From: JAKAVN01 sp963796565
GTDB lineage: Bacteria > Desulfobacterota > Binatia > Binatales > Binataceae
Length of the DNA: 64,000 nt
Direction: 5' to 3'
Assembly: GCA_963796565.1 (NCBI GenBank)
Contig: CAWCMA010000003.1
Span: forward strand, 248,001 to 312,000
The position numbers were made by a program, and so were the translations under genes. Position 1 is the stretch's first letter. Each line of letters starts with the position of its first letter. Below the pieces are notes generated by a model that had not been told where the DNA came from, searched no databases, and saw nothing but the letters and a program-made list of their open reading frames with translations. Positions 26,660 to 36,166 of the stretch are shown here, piece after piece.

Positions 26660-27460
26660 ATGCCCAACGGAACGGAGACAGAGACCGCCAGCGACCGCGC
26701 GTGGCACAAGCTCCTGGTCGAGGGGCACAAGCCGATCCTGCTCGCCCATCGCTTTTTCCGCTACTTGCCCGGGCCGCCGCGATGCAAGCTTTGTCATAAC
26801 CCCTTCGGCGGAATCGGCGGCAAGCTGGTCGGATTGTTCGGGTTCTATCGGTCGCGCAAGAATCCCAATCTTTGTGCCCGCTGTTGTGACGCCCTTCCGG
26901 AGGGTGGCGCGGAGGTCGATATCGCCGTGCTTTTCGCCGACGTGCGGGGTTCGACTACGCTCGGCGAGCAGCTTGGGCCCCAGGCCTTTGCGGCGAAGCT
27001 GAATCGCTTCTATCATGCCGCGACCGAGGCCCTCATCCGGCACGATGCGATCGTCGACAAGCTAATCGGCGATGAAGTGATGGCGCTCTTCATTCCGGGA
27101 ATATGCGGTCCAGAATATTGCCGCCACGCCGCTGAGGCTGCGGCCGCGCTCTTGCGCGCGGTCGGATATGGCGAGCCGGGCGGACCGTGGATCCCGATCG
27201 GAGCGGCAGTGAATTCCGGGCGCACCTACGTCGGCAACGTGGGCGGTCATGGCGTGGTCGACTTTACCGCGTTGGGTGATTCGGTAAACACCGCGGCGCG
27301 TCTCGCCTCGAGCGCCGGGGCCGGCGAGGCGTTGCTCAGCGAATCGGTCTACGCAGCGGTCGCCGAAGACTTTCCCAATCTGCAGCAACGCTCGCTCGCG
27401 TTGCGCGGCAAGGAGGCGCCATTTGCTGTGCGTGTGTTCTCCACGGCGGGCCCGCGCTAG
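26660..27460 (+). CDS. Class III adenylate cyclase with N-terminal Cys-rich module
   Basis: Protein of 266 residues from ATG at 26660. The catalytic domain (about 92-260) has the first metal Asp in VLFADVRGSTTLGE, the second in DKLIGDEVMALF, and the transition-state Asn/Arg in ALGDSVNTAARLAS. The Lys of DKLIGD is the adenine-selecting residue, so cAMP production is predicted. Residues about 45-85 hold CKLCHNPFGG and LCARCC, a possible iron-sulfur or zinc site not usual for these enzymes. No membrane segment. The frame stays open upstream through the previous gene, but that part is on the wrong frame for it. Confidence 0.88.
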   Translation: MPNGTETETASDRAWHKLLVEGHKPILLAHRFFRYLPGPPRCKLCHNPFGGIGGKLVGLFGFYRSRKNPNLCARCCDALPEGGAEVDIAVLFADVRGSTTLGEQLGPQAFAAKLNRFYHAATEALIRHDAIVDKLIGDEVMALFIPGICGPEYCRHAAEAAAALLRAVGYGEPGGPWIPIGAAVNSGRTYVGNVGGHGVVDFTALGDSVNTAARLASSAGAGEALLSESVYAAVAEDFPNLQQRSLALRGKEAPFAVRVFSTAGPR

Positions 27461-27578
27461 CGGCCGAGAGCCGCGCTCTCGATTTCGACGACATTCGCGA
27501 GTGTCGTTGCGCTAGTAACCCCGTCCGAAGGAGCGGCCGGCATCGACGGCACCGACCGCGCACCCGCGACCGACGCAC

Positions 27579-28334
27579 TCACAGCATCACATCCCCGCCG
27601 TTGGGGCTTAGGCACTGCCCGACGAAATGGCGCGCCTCGTCGGAGGCCAGGAACACATACGCCGGCACGATTTCATCGATCGTCGCCAGCCGTCGCTTGG
27701 GAATCGAGGCTATCAGCGACTCCATCAAATCCTTGTCGAGGCCCTCGACCATCCGGGTCTGCGTGGCGCCGGGTGCGACGCAGTTGGCGGTGATGTTGCT
27801 GGTGCCGATCTCGTGCGAGAGCGACCGGGTAAATGCGATGATCGCGGCCTTGGCCGCACAGTAATGGGCAAGTCCCGCGCTGCCCTTATAGGCGAGCTGC
27901 GAGGCGGTGCTGATGATCCTGCCGTAATCCTGCCGGTACATGATCGGCAGCACGAAATGCGTGCACAGGAACACGCTGCGCAGGTTGACCGCGATCATCC
28001 GGTCCCATTGGCTCGGCGGCATCGCCTCGACCCGCGCGACATTGCCGATACCGGCGTTGTTCACCAAAATGTCGATGCGTCCGAAATTCCGCTGCACGGT
28101 GTCGACCAGCGTCTGCGCCTCGTGTTCGAGCGAAACGTCGGCGCGCACGTCGAGCGACTGCACGCCCATCCGTTCGATCTCGGCGCGGACGCCGGCGGCG
28201 TTTTGCTCTTCGGACTCGCCGGGATAGTTGATGACGACCTTGGCGCCTTCGGCTGCGAACGCGAGCGCGATGCCGCGTCCGATCCCCGAGCTGGAGCCGG
28301 TGATAAGCGCAACTTTGTCCTGTAGCTTGCCCAT
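27579..28334 (-). CDS. Short-chain dehydrogenase/reductase (glucose dehydrogenase/FabG type)
   Basis: Protein of 251 residues starting MGKLQDKVALITGSSSGIGR. Cofactor motif TGSSSGIGRG, NNAGIG, and catalytic Ser-Tyr-Lys in ISTASQL and HYCAAKAAI. ATG at 28334 follows AGGTG at good spacing. NAD(P)-dependent oxidoreductase of the classical SDR group; substrate not assignable. It ends MVEGLDK...LASDEARHFVGQCL, typical of the family. Likely expressed with thiE upstream only by read-through (38-base gap). Confidence 0.9.
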   Translation of the reverse strand: MGKLQDKVALITGSSSGIGRGIALAFAAEGAKVVINYPGESEEQNAAGVRAEIERMGVQSLDVRADVSLEHEAQTLVDTVQRNFGRIDILVNNAGIGNVARVEAMPPSQWDRMIAVNLRSVFLCTHFVLPIMYRQDYGRIISTASQLAYKGSAGLAHYCAAKAAIIAFTRSLSHEIGTSNITANCVAPGATQTRMVEGLDKDLMESLIASIPKRRLATIDEIVPAYVFLASDEARHFVGQCLSPNGGDVML

Positions 28335-28372
28335 CGCAATCACCTACCGCGAATTTGCTTCATGAGAAAGGT

Positions 28373-28990
28373 TCAAGGCGAAAGGGCCAAAGCCAGTATC
28401 GCACGGACCTTGGCCGCGATGTCGGGGGCGCGCACCACGTCGGTAATGATCGCGCAGGCGTCGGCTCCGGCCGCGAGCGCCTCGGGCACCTTGGCCTCGG
28501 TGATTCCGCCGATTGCCACGATCGGAACGCTCACGGCCGCGCGCACCTCGCGCAACGGCCCGAGTCCCTTGCCTGCCGGGTTGTTGCGCAGCCCGCCCGC
28601 GTATAGCGGGCCGAACCCGATGTAATCGGCGCCGCCGCGCTCGGCCGCGAGCGCCTGTTCGACGTTATGGGTGGAGATGCCGATGATCATGTCGCGGCCG
28701 ACCAGGCGGCGCGCCGCCTCCAGCGGCAGGTCCTCCTGCCCGAGATGAACGCCGTCGGCCCCGGCCAGCATCGCGATATCCGCGCGGTCGTCGACGATCA
28801 GGATCGCGCCGCGCTCGCGGCACATCGCGGCTATCTCGCGCGCCGCCGCGAGCAGGTCGCGGCCGGACGCGTCCTTGAGCCTAAGCTGCATCACGCGTGC
28901 GCCGGCGTCGAGCAGCAGGCGCGCGAGCGCGGCCGGCTGGTGGCCGCCCGCCGGATCGACCATCGCATAGAAATGCGAGGGAAGTTTCAT
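28373..28990 (-). CDS. thiE: Thiamine-phosphate synthase
   Basis: Protein of 205 residues. It joins HMP diphosphate and thiazole phosphate to thiamine phosphate. Visible motifs: LRLKDASGRDL (substrate pyrophosphate site), ILIVDDRADIAMLAGADGVH, LGQEDLPLEAARRL, GADYIGFGPLYAGG and VPIVAIGGIT. All fit ThiE or the TenI-like relatives; the intact pyrophosphate-binding pieces favour ThiE. It stands apart from other thiamine genes in this window and has no TPP riboswitch upstream. ntrC ends 26 bases upstream. Confidence 0.88.
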   Translation of the reverse strand: MKLPSHFYAMVDPAGGHQPAALARLLLDAGARVMQLRLKDASGRDLLAAAREIAAMCRERGAILIVDDRADIAMLAGADGVHLGQEDLPLEAARRLVGRDMIIGISTHNVEQALAAERGGADYIGFGPLYAGGLRNNPAGKGLGPLREVRAAVSVPIVAIGGITEAKVPEALAAGADACAIITDVVRAPDIAAKVRAILALALSP

Positions 28991-29016
28991 TTCATCGCGA
29001 GCCGCGGCGCGCGCGG

Positions 29017-30522
<1,506 letters not shown>

Positions 30523-30617
30523 GGCGGCTCCATGATAACAGTATCGGTAAACGCGGCAACGGCAGTAGAATCATCGATCAGGTCCGTGGGGTACGCCTGC
30601 GGAATACAAACATCGTA

Positions 30618-31847
30618 TTACGCTGCATCGGACGGCTCAGGATCGCGCAGGCCCACCGGCAGTGTGACCTTGAAAGTCATGCCCCGCGTGCGACGATCCT
30701 CGGGGTTGGCCGGATGTGCCGGATGCGGCCCGGCCGGGGCGAGCGTCGGATGGGTCGTTGGCGCCGAATGCGACGGATCCAGGCCGCCTGCCTCGGCCCA
30801 CAGCTTGCCGCCATGGGCCGCCACGATCCGCTGGCTCAACACCAGGCCCAGCCCGGTACCGGAGGGCTTGGTGGTGAAGAACGGCGTGAAAAGCTGCGCC
30901 ATCTCGGCCGCGTTCATCCCGCAGCCGCTGTCGCTCACCTCGACGCGCAGGAACTGCCGGCGTCGGCCCTCGGCGCTGAGGCGAAACTCGGTCTCCATCC
31001 GCGTCCGCAGACGGATCGTCCCGGCCATGCCGATCGCCTCGGCGGCGTTGCGCACGAGGTTGAGAAAGGTGCGCTCGAGCGCGGCGGCGTCGGCGCTGAT
31101 CTCCGGGAGACTCGGGTCGAAGAGCTGCTCGACCGTCACGCCGTTGGGCGGATGCGGATGCAGCCCGGCCATCATGAGCGCTTGGTGGAGCACGCGATGG
31201 ATGTTAACCGGCTCGAAACTCAGGCGCTGCGGAGAACTGGCGGCCAGCACCTGCTCGACCAGCGCAGTGATTCGGTTGACGCCCTCCAGGATGAGCCCGC
31301 AATACTGCTGGGCGCGCGGGTCGGAGCGCAGGCGCCCGGCCAGCAATTCGGCCGCGCCCTTGATTCCGGTCAGCGGGTTCTTGACCTCGTGCGCGAGCCC
31401 CGCCGGAGACAGCTTGAGATCGGACTCCGCAGCGCCGAGAGCTTGCGCGGCTCCCCGATGGAGCGCGAGGTCATGTAGCAGTACCACCGCGCCGCGGCTC
31501 GCCCCCTCCGCAGCCAGCAGCGGCGCGACCTCGGCGCTAACGGTCGCCAGCCGCGACCCTAGGCGCAGCTTAGCTTCAGCGTCGGCCAGGTCCTGCCCAC
31601 TGCTTAGGCAGGTCTCGACCATCCGCAGGAGCCATTCGTTGTTGCGCAACAGAGCGCCGACCGCGGCTTCATTGAGGTGCGAGACGCCGAAGAGAGTTTC
31701 GGCCGCTGGGTTCATCGCGATCGGGACGAGGGCGGGATCGAAGACCACGACGGCGTCGCTCAGGCTGTCGACGATTTCTTGCCAGAGGCCCTTGGGCAGC
31801 GAGGGGGATTTGCGCGCGGGAAATCTGTGCATGGGGAATTTGCGCAT
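30618..31847 (-). CDS. NtrB-like sensor histidine kinase
   Basis: About 409 residues from MRKFPMHRFPARKSPSLPKG; the frame is open 18 codons further up. A PAS domain (DAVVVFDPALVPIAMNPAAE, about 38-57) is followed by the phospho-acceptor H box LAHEVKNPLTGIKGAAELL, then HATPase motifs NLVRNAAEA, DSGCGM and GTGLGLVLSQ. No membrane segments, as in cytoplasmic NtrB. Partner of the regulator encoded next. The C-terminal tail after GGKLWAEAG contains an unusual His/Pro-rich insertion (HSAPTTHPTLAPAGPHPAHP) before the last strand. Confidence 0.93.
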   Translation of the reverse strand: MRKFPMHRFPARKSPSLPKGLWQEIVDSLSDAVVVFDPALVPIAMNPAAETLFGVSHLNEAAVGALLRNNEWLLRMVETCLSSGQDLADAEAKLRLGSRLATVSAEVAPLLAAEGASRGAVVLLHDLALHRGAAQALGAAESDLKLSPAGLAHEVKNPLTGIKGAAELLAGRLRSDPRAQQYCGLILEGVNRITALVEQVLAASSPQRLSFEPVNIHRVLHQALMMAGLHPHPPNGVTVEQLFDPSLPEISADAAALERTFLNLVRNAAEAIGMAGTIRLRTRMETEFRLSAEGRRRQFLRVEVSDSGCGMNAAEMAQLFTPFFTTKPSGTGLGLVLSQRIVAAHGGKLWAEAGGLDPSHSAPTTHPTLAPAGPHPAHPANPEDRRTRGMTFKVTLPVGLRDPEPSDAA

Positions 31848-31904
31848 AATGATCGGACCGAATCGCACGGTATCACAAAGCGTGTGATGGCCTAAGAACA
31901 AGCG

Positions 31905-31985
31905 TCATGGACAATAAAAAAACATTGTTTACTTATTTATTGAATTTATATTATTAGTTTTTTTAACGGCAAACAATTGCCACAG
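31905..31985. promoter_or_regulatory. AT-rich divergent promoter region
   Basis: A stretch of about 75 bases that is almost all A/T in a GC-rich genome, between the divergent kinase and lytic transglycosylase genes. On the plus strand TTGTTT (31925-31930) and TATATT (31947-31952) are spaced 16 bases, a plausible sigma-70 promoter about 95 bases before the ATG at 32045. The tract may also bend DNA or bind nucleoid proteins. Confidence 0.5.
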
Positions 31986-32044
31986 GGGGTTGCTAGTGAC
32001 CCTGACCGGCCGCTAGGGTTGGCCCAGCAGAGTTCGGTTCGTTC

Positions 32045-33079
32045 ATGCGGGGGAATCTTGTCACATCGCTAGGAATGGTCTTTCTGTTGGGCGCAGCCCT
32101 TACGGGTTGTGTGTCGACTCCGGCCAATGACCTGGCAACCAATTCGGGCGACACCTTCGCTCTAATCGGCGCCGCGACCGTTGGTGGACATCCGGGTGCC
32201 GCTACTTCCTCCGGCGCGGCCAAGACCTCAACATCCGCAAATTCATCAAATTCATCCAGCGCCTCCGACATGGACGCCGCGGTAGCTCTCGCCGAGGGTA
32301 TTCCTTACGTCCGCAGCGGGCCGCATAAAGTGCCGCCGTTCCCGCTGGTCCTTAACGAAAGCGTCCAGCGCTACGTCGACGCCTTCGTCGAGCACAGCGA
32401 AGGTATCAAGGAGTCGTTCCGCCGCAGCCGCCCGTACCTGCCGATGATGGTCAAGGTCATGGAGAAGCACGACCTGCCGCCGGAATTGGTTTATCTGTCT
32501 TTCGCCGAAAGTTCGTTTTCCAGCAAAGGCGCCGGACCATGGCAGCTCAGCGTGGCGACGGCGCGGCGGTTCGATCTCAGGGTCAACTGGTATATCGACG
32601 AGCGGCGCGACCCGATAAAGTCGACCCGTGCCGCGGCCAAATACCTGGCCACCCTGCACGACGAGGTTAACGACTGGCGAGTGGCGCTGGTGGGATGGAA
32701 CCGGGGCGAGAGCGCGATGAACGACTATTTTTCGCTGCGCGGTCTCGATTACAGCCTCCTGACCTCGCATTTGCCCTACAATACGCGCTCGCTGCTCAAC
32801 CGTTTCATGGCGGTCGCGATCATCGCGCATCAGCCGGAGCGCTACGGCCTCGAACCGGTCAACTATACTGATCCGGGCAAGTTCCGCGTGATCAAGGTCG
32901 AGGGTGGTACGCGCCTGTCGCAAGTGGCGCGGCGCATCGGAGTCTCCATAAAGGTTCTGCGCGACTACAATCCGGCCATCCTGCACGATCGGGTTCCGCC
33001 CGGCTCGAGCTACGACTTGCGGCTCCCGCTTCAGGAAAGCGCCGACGCACGCGACGCCGGCGCATCGCTGATTTTCTGA
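32045..33079 (+). CDS. Lytic transglycosylase lipoprotein, MltD-like
   Basis: Protein of 344 residues. Lipobox LTGC at about residues 20-23 after a hydrophobic signal, so an outer-membrane lipoprotein is likely. The SLT domain (about 120-260) has the catalytic Glu in SFAESSFSSKGAGPWQLSVA; WYIDERRDPIKSTRAAAKYL and VALVGWNRGES follow, as in MltD. The C-terminus (RLSQVARRIGVSIKVLRDYN) resembles one degenerate LysM. It cleaves peptidoglycan glycan strands. The loop between the catalytic Glu and GPWQL is a few residues shorter than in typical MltD. Confidence 0.88.
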   Translation: MRGNLVTSLGMVFLLGAALTGCVSTPANDLATNSGDTFALIGAATVGGHPGAATSSGAAKTSTSANSSNSSSASDMDAAVALAEGIPYVRSGPHKVPPFPLVLNESVQRYVDAFVEHSEGIKESFRRSRPYLPMMVKVMEKHDLPPELVYLSFAESSFSSKGAGPWQLSVATARRFDLRVNWYIDERRDPIKSTRAAAKYLATLHDEVNDWRVALVGWNRGESAMNDYFSLRGLDYSLLTSHLPYNTRSLLNRFMAVAIIAHQPERYGLEPVNYTDPGKFRVIKVEGGTRLSQVARRIGVSIKVLRDYNPAILHDRVPPGSSYDLRLPLQESADARDAGASLIF

Positions 33080-33279
33080 GTCAGGGCCCGTCCGCGTCAT
33101 TCAGCCTTGCGGCGATCACTTTCTTTCAACCCTCGTCAGTCCTCTCAACCGGTATCGCATCGGCCGCGGTTCTAATCGCTCCGCAAGCCGCGTATCCTGA
33201 TTTTCGGTCCGGTTCAGACAGTTAGTGGTTTAGCTCAACATCCTGGGCTCCGATTCATTTTCAGGTTAAGGTTCGACTA

Positions 33280-34542
33280 ATGATCAGCGCGGACGACGCC
33301 CTGCAACTGGTGCTCGAAAACGTGGCCCCCCTCGGTATCGAGCGGAGGCCGATTCTCGAGGCGCTCGGCCGCGTGCTGGCCGAGGAAATCCGCTCGCCCC
33401 GCGACATTCCCGGCTTCGACAATTCCGCGATGGACGGTTATGCGGTGCGCGCCGCCGACGTCGCTCGTGCCAGCGCGTCGAGCCCGGCCCGCCTGCGGGT
33501 GCTGGGGACCGTGGGCGCGGGTGCGATGCCGGCGGCGCGGGTCGAGGCGGGCAGCGCGATGCGCACGATGACCGGGGCGCCCGTGGCGGCTGGCGCCGAC
33601 GCTATCGTGCCGGTCGAACAGACGCGTGCCGACGGCGATACGGTTGAGATTCTCTCCGCCGCCGAGCCGCGCAATTTCATCCGCCCGCGCGGCGAAGACC
33701 TGCGCATGGGTGAGCTGGCGATGGAAGCCGGCAAGCGGCTGGGCGCGGCGGACCTCGGGATGCTCGCCTCGCTCAACCGTTCGATGATCGACGTATATCG
33801 CGGCCCCCGCGTCGCTATCGTCGCAACCGGCGACGAGCTGGTCGACGTCGACCAGGTTCCGGTCGACGCGCAGGTCGTCAACTCCAGCGCCTACGCGCTC
33901 GCGGGTGCGGTGTGCGAGGCCTCCGGCGAGCCCATCATCCTGAAGGTCGCGCGCGATCGTCCCGAGGAAATCCGCGCCCGCCTGACCGAGGCCTTCGCCT
34001 TCGACGCCGTGCTCTCGACCGGCGGCGTGTCGGTCGGCCAGTTCGATCACGTCAAGGGCGCGCTCGACGAATTGGGCATGCGCCAGCTCTTTCATGGCGT
34101 GGCGCAGCGGCCCGGGCGTCCGCTGAAGTTCGGCACCGTCGGCAGTCGTCCGATTTTCGGCCTGCCGGGGAACCCGGTCTCGACCATGGTGTGTTTCTAC
34201 CTGTACGTGCGCCCGGCATTGCTACGGATGGGTGGGCGGCGCGATCTCGGACTGCCGCGAGTTACGGTGCGATGCGCGGTGGATATCAGGACCGCGAAGG
34301 ATCTGACCGAGTTCGTGCGCGTGCGTTTGCGGCGCGAGGGCGGCGAGCTTTATGCAACGCCGACCGGCAACCAGGGATCGGGAATCCTGAGTTCGCTCGC
34401 GCGCGCCGAGGCGCTGCTGATCGGCCCGTCCGACGCGACCGTGCTCGAGGCCGGCGCTCAGGCGACAGTGTTGGTGCTGGCGCCGGGCGCCGTGGACGCC
34501 GTCGAGCCGCTCTTCGAGCGGCCCCTGCGCCAGAAAAACTGA
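33280..34542 (+). CDS. moeA: Molybdopterin molybdenumtransferase MoeA
   Basis: Protein of 420 residues with all MoeA landmarks: DIPGFDNSAMDGYAVRAADV (about 45), GADAIVPVEQT, the nucleotide-type core VAIVATGDELVD, LSTGGVSVGQFDHVKGAL, and GLPGNPVSTMVCFYLYVRPA. It inserts molybdate into adenylated molybdopterin. The cofactor is needed by the formate dehydrogenase encoded from 41728. Its last 85 bases overlap the oppositely directed gene at 34458. Confidence 0.96.
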   Translation: MISADDALQLVLENVAPLGIERRPILEALGRVLAEEIRSPRDIPGFDNSAMDGYAVRAADVARASASSPARLRVLGTVGAGAMPAARVEAGSAMRTMTGAPVAAGADAIVPVEQTRADGDTVEILSAAEPRNFIRPRGEDLRMGELAMEAGKRLGAADLGMLASLNRSMIDVYRGPRVAIVATGDELVDVDQVPVDAQVVNSSAYALAGAVCEASGEPIILKVARDRPEEIRARLTEAFAFDAVLSTGGVSVGQFDHVKGALDELGMRQLFHGVAQRPGRPLKFGTVGSRPIFGLPGNPVSTMVCFYLYVRPALLRMGGRRDLGLPRVTVRCAVDIRTAKDLTEFVRVRLRREGGELYATPTGNQGSGILSSLARAEALLIGPSDATVLEAGAQATVLVLAPGAVDAVEPLFERPLRQKN

Positions 34543-34745
34543 ATCGTCAGCGTGGCGAGGCATCCGAAAAGAGCGGTGCCGATGATCACCGTGGAGACGT
34601 TGAGCTGCGCCGGCTTGAGCAGCGGGAAGAGCTGGATTTCGATCGGATTGAGCTGATGGTTCCAGTAGACGACGTAGGCGACCCACAGGACGACGATCGC
34701 GCCACCAATGAACTTCGGACTTTTGATGAATGCCGGTGCGGCCAC
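34458..34745 (-). CDS. LapA-like small membrane protein
   Basis: Protein of 95 residues from GTG at 34745, chosen because AGGAGGGGAC directly precedes it. Two membrane segments: FIGGAIVVLWVAYVVYW and VSTVIIGTALFGCLATLTIQ, then FFWRRGRSK. This layout (two helices around a short polar NHQLNPIEIQLFPL segment) is like the LapA/DUF1049 family. Convergent with moeA and overlapping its 3' end by 85 bases, so one of the two ends is unusual but both have good support. Function in envelope assembly is only suggested by the family. Confidence 0.7.
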   Translation of the reverse strand: MAAPAFIKSPKFIGGAIVVLWVAYVVYWNHQLNPIEIQLFPLLKPAQLNVSTVIIGTALFGCLATLTIQFFWRRGRSKSGSTASTAPGASTNTVA

Positions 34746-34860
34746 GTCCCCTCCTGGCGCCCGTAGCAATGGACTGCCTAAAAGCTTGGCCGCCGCTCGG
34801 TGTATTGTCAACGCGACCGGCGTCATTGCAGAGCTGCAAGTCATTGGCGAGTAATAAAAG

Positions 34861-35349
34861 ATGAGTGCGATGCGGTTTAGGGTGGGGCAGGGGTTCGACT
34901 TTCATCCGATGCGTGCGGGCCGGACGCTCAAGCTCGGCGGCGTAACGATTCCGCATGACGCGGGTCTCGACGGACACTCCGACGCCGACGTCGCCGCCCA
35001 TGCGCTTGCCAACGCGATCCTCGGTGCACTGGGCGAGGGCGACCTCGGCCGCCATTTTCCCGACAGTGACACCCGTTACAAGAACGCCGACAGCCTCGCG
35101 CTTCTGGCCGAGGTATGGAAGCTTGCGAGCGGGCGCGGATGGCGCCTGGTCAACGCCGACCTTACTATTTTCGCGCAGCGGCCGCGGCTTGCACCTTACG
35201 TTGAGACGATGCGGGAGCGGCTGGCGGGCGCGATCGATGCGGCGCCGGCGCTGCTCAACGTCAAGGCCTCGAGCCCGGAAGGATTGGGCGCGCTCGGTCG
35301 CGGCGAGGGGATGGCGGCCGCCGCCGTGGTCTTGCTGGAAGCGCCTTAG
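34861..35349 (+). CDS. ispF: 2-C-methyl-D-erythritol 2,4-cyclodiphosphate synthase
   Basis: Protein of 162 residues, typical length. It acts in the MEP isoprenoid pathway. Zinc ligands and substrate sites are present: FRVGQGFDFHPM (Asp and His), GLDGHSDADVAAHALANAIL, GDLGRHFPDSD and YKNADSLALL, then KASSPEGLGALGRGEG at the end. The gene stands without ispD. Start ATG at 34861. Confidence 0.96.
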   Translation: MSAMRFRVGQGFDFHPMRAGRTLKLGGVTIPHDAGLDGHSDADVAAHALANAILGALGEGDLGRHFPDSDTRYKNADSLALLAEVWKLASGRGWRLVNADLTIFAQRPRLAPYVETMRERLAGAIDAAPALLNVKASSPEGLGALGRGEGMAAAAVVLLEAP

Positions 35350-35422
35350 ACTGTTACTGGCAGTTTGGGTCGAACGAAAAAACGGAGGCCGTTACGGGCG
35401 GCGTCCGCGGTGAGGAGCGCCG

Positions 35423-36022
35423 ATGAAAAACTGGATGTCGCGAATCTTGATCGCACTCGCCCTGGTGATGGCCGCGCCGCTCGCCGCATCGGCGGATACC
35501 TGGCAGATCGATCCGGTTCACAGCACCATCGGATTCACGGTGCGGCACATGACGATCTCGAGCGTCAGGGGCCAGTTCGACAAGTTCGCGGGCACCATCA
35601 CCGCGAAGGGCAACGATCCCGCGTCGGTCTCGATTGACGTGACTATCGACACCGCATCGATCGACACGCGCTCCGCCGACCGCGACGCCGATCTCAAGAG
35701 CGCCAACTTCCTCGACGTCGCGAAGTATCCGACGATGACCTTCAAGTCGAAGAAGATTGAGGCGGCCGGCACCGGCAAGTGGAACGTCATCGGCGACCTT
35801 ACGCTGCACGGCGTCACCAAGGAAGTCACGCTCGCGGTCGAGGGGCCAACGGCTCCGATCAAGGATCCGTGGGGCAACACGCGCGCCGGAGCGTCTGCGA
35901 CCACCACGATCAGTCGCAAAGCCTTCGGCCTTACGTGGAATAAAATGATCGAGGCCGGCGGCGCCGTGGTGGGCGACGAAGTCTCGGTGTCGATCGACGT
36001 CGAAGCAGTGAAGAAGAAGTGA
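35423..36022 (+). CDS. YceI-family periplasmic lipocalin-like protein
   Basis: Protein of 199 residues with a signal peptide of about 23 residues (MSRILIALALVMAAPLAASA region). Mature part starts DTWQIDPVHSTIGFTVRHM, the YceI hallmark, and continues IDTRSADRDADLKSANFLDV, WNVIGDLTLHGVTKEVTLAV and ATTTISRKAFGL. YceI proteins bind polyisoprenoids in the periplasm. Standing next to ispF is suggestive, as IspF makes the precursor. ATG at 35423 after a GGAG (GAGGAGCGCCG) site. Confidence 0.93.
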   Translation: MKNWMSRILIALALVMAAPLAASADTWQIDPVHSTIGFTVRHMTISSVRGQFDKFAGTITAKGNDPASVSIDVTIDTASIDTRSADRDADLKSANFLDVAKYPTMTFKSKKIEAAGTGKWNVIGDLTLHGVTKEVTLAVEGPTAPIKDPWGNTRAGASATTTISRKAFGLTWNKMIEAGGAVVGDEVSVSIDVEAVKKK

Positions 36023-36071
36023 CGCCCGGGCTGGGCGCCAACGTTACATATAGAGACCGCTTCCTCAGTCA

Positions 36072-36120
36072 TCCTGAGCGAAGTGAGTCTGCGAGCGGAG
36101 TCGAAGGATCTCGCGCGGCT
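36072..36120 (-). repeat. Dispersed repeat arm (same family as 50.7-51.8 kb)
   Basis: Begins TCATCCTGAGCGAAGTGAGT and ends GAGTCGAAGGATCTCGCGCGG. It shares both ends with the arms near 50.9-51.8 kb and 56.4 kb. It sits alone between the YceI gene and the end of the KARI-like gene, with no nuclease gene beside it. Confidence 0.8.
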
Positions 36121-36166
36121 TTCTTATGCCGCGTGATTCGCTCCGCTCTTCTGATGAAGCGTCACC

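Noticed and set aside
28991..29016. TPP riboswitch before thiE
   Set aside because: Only 26 bases separate thiE from the upstream gene and no THI-box sequence is visible.
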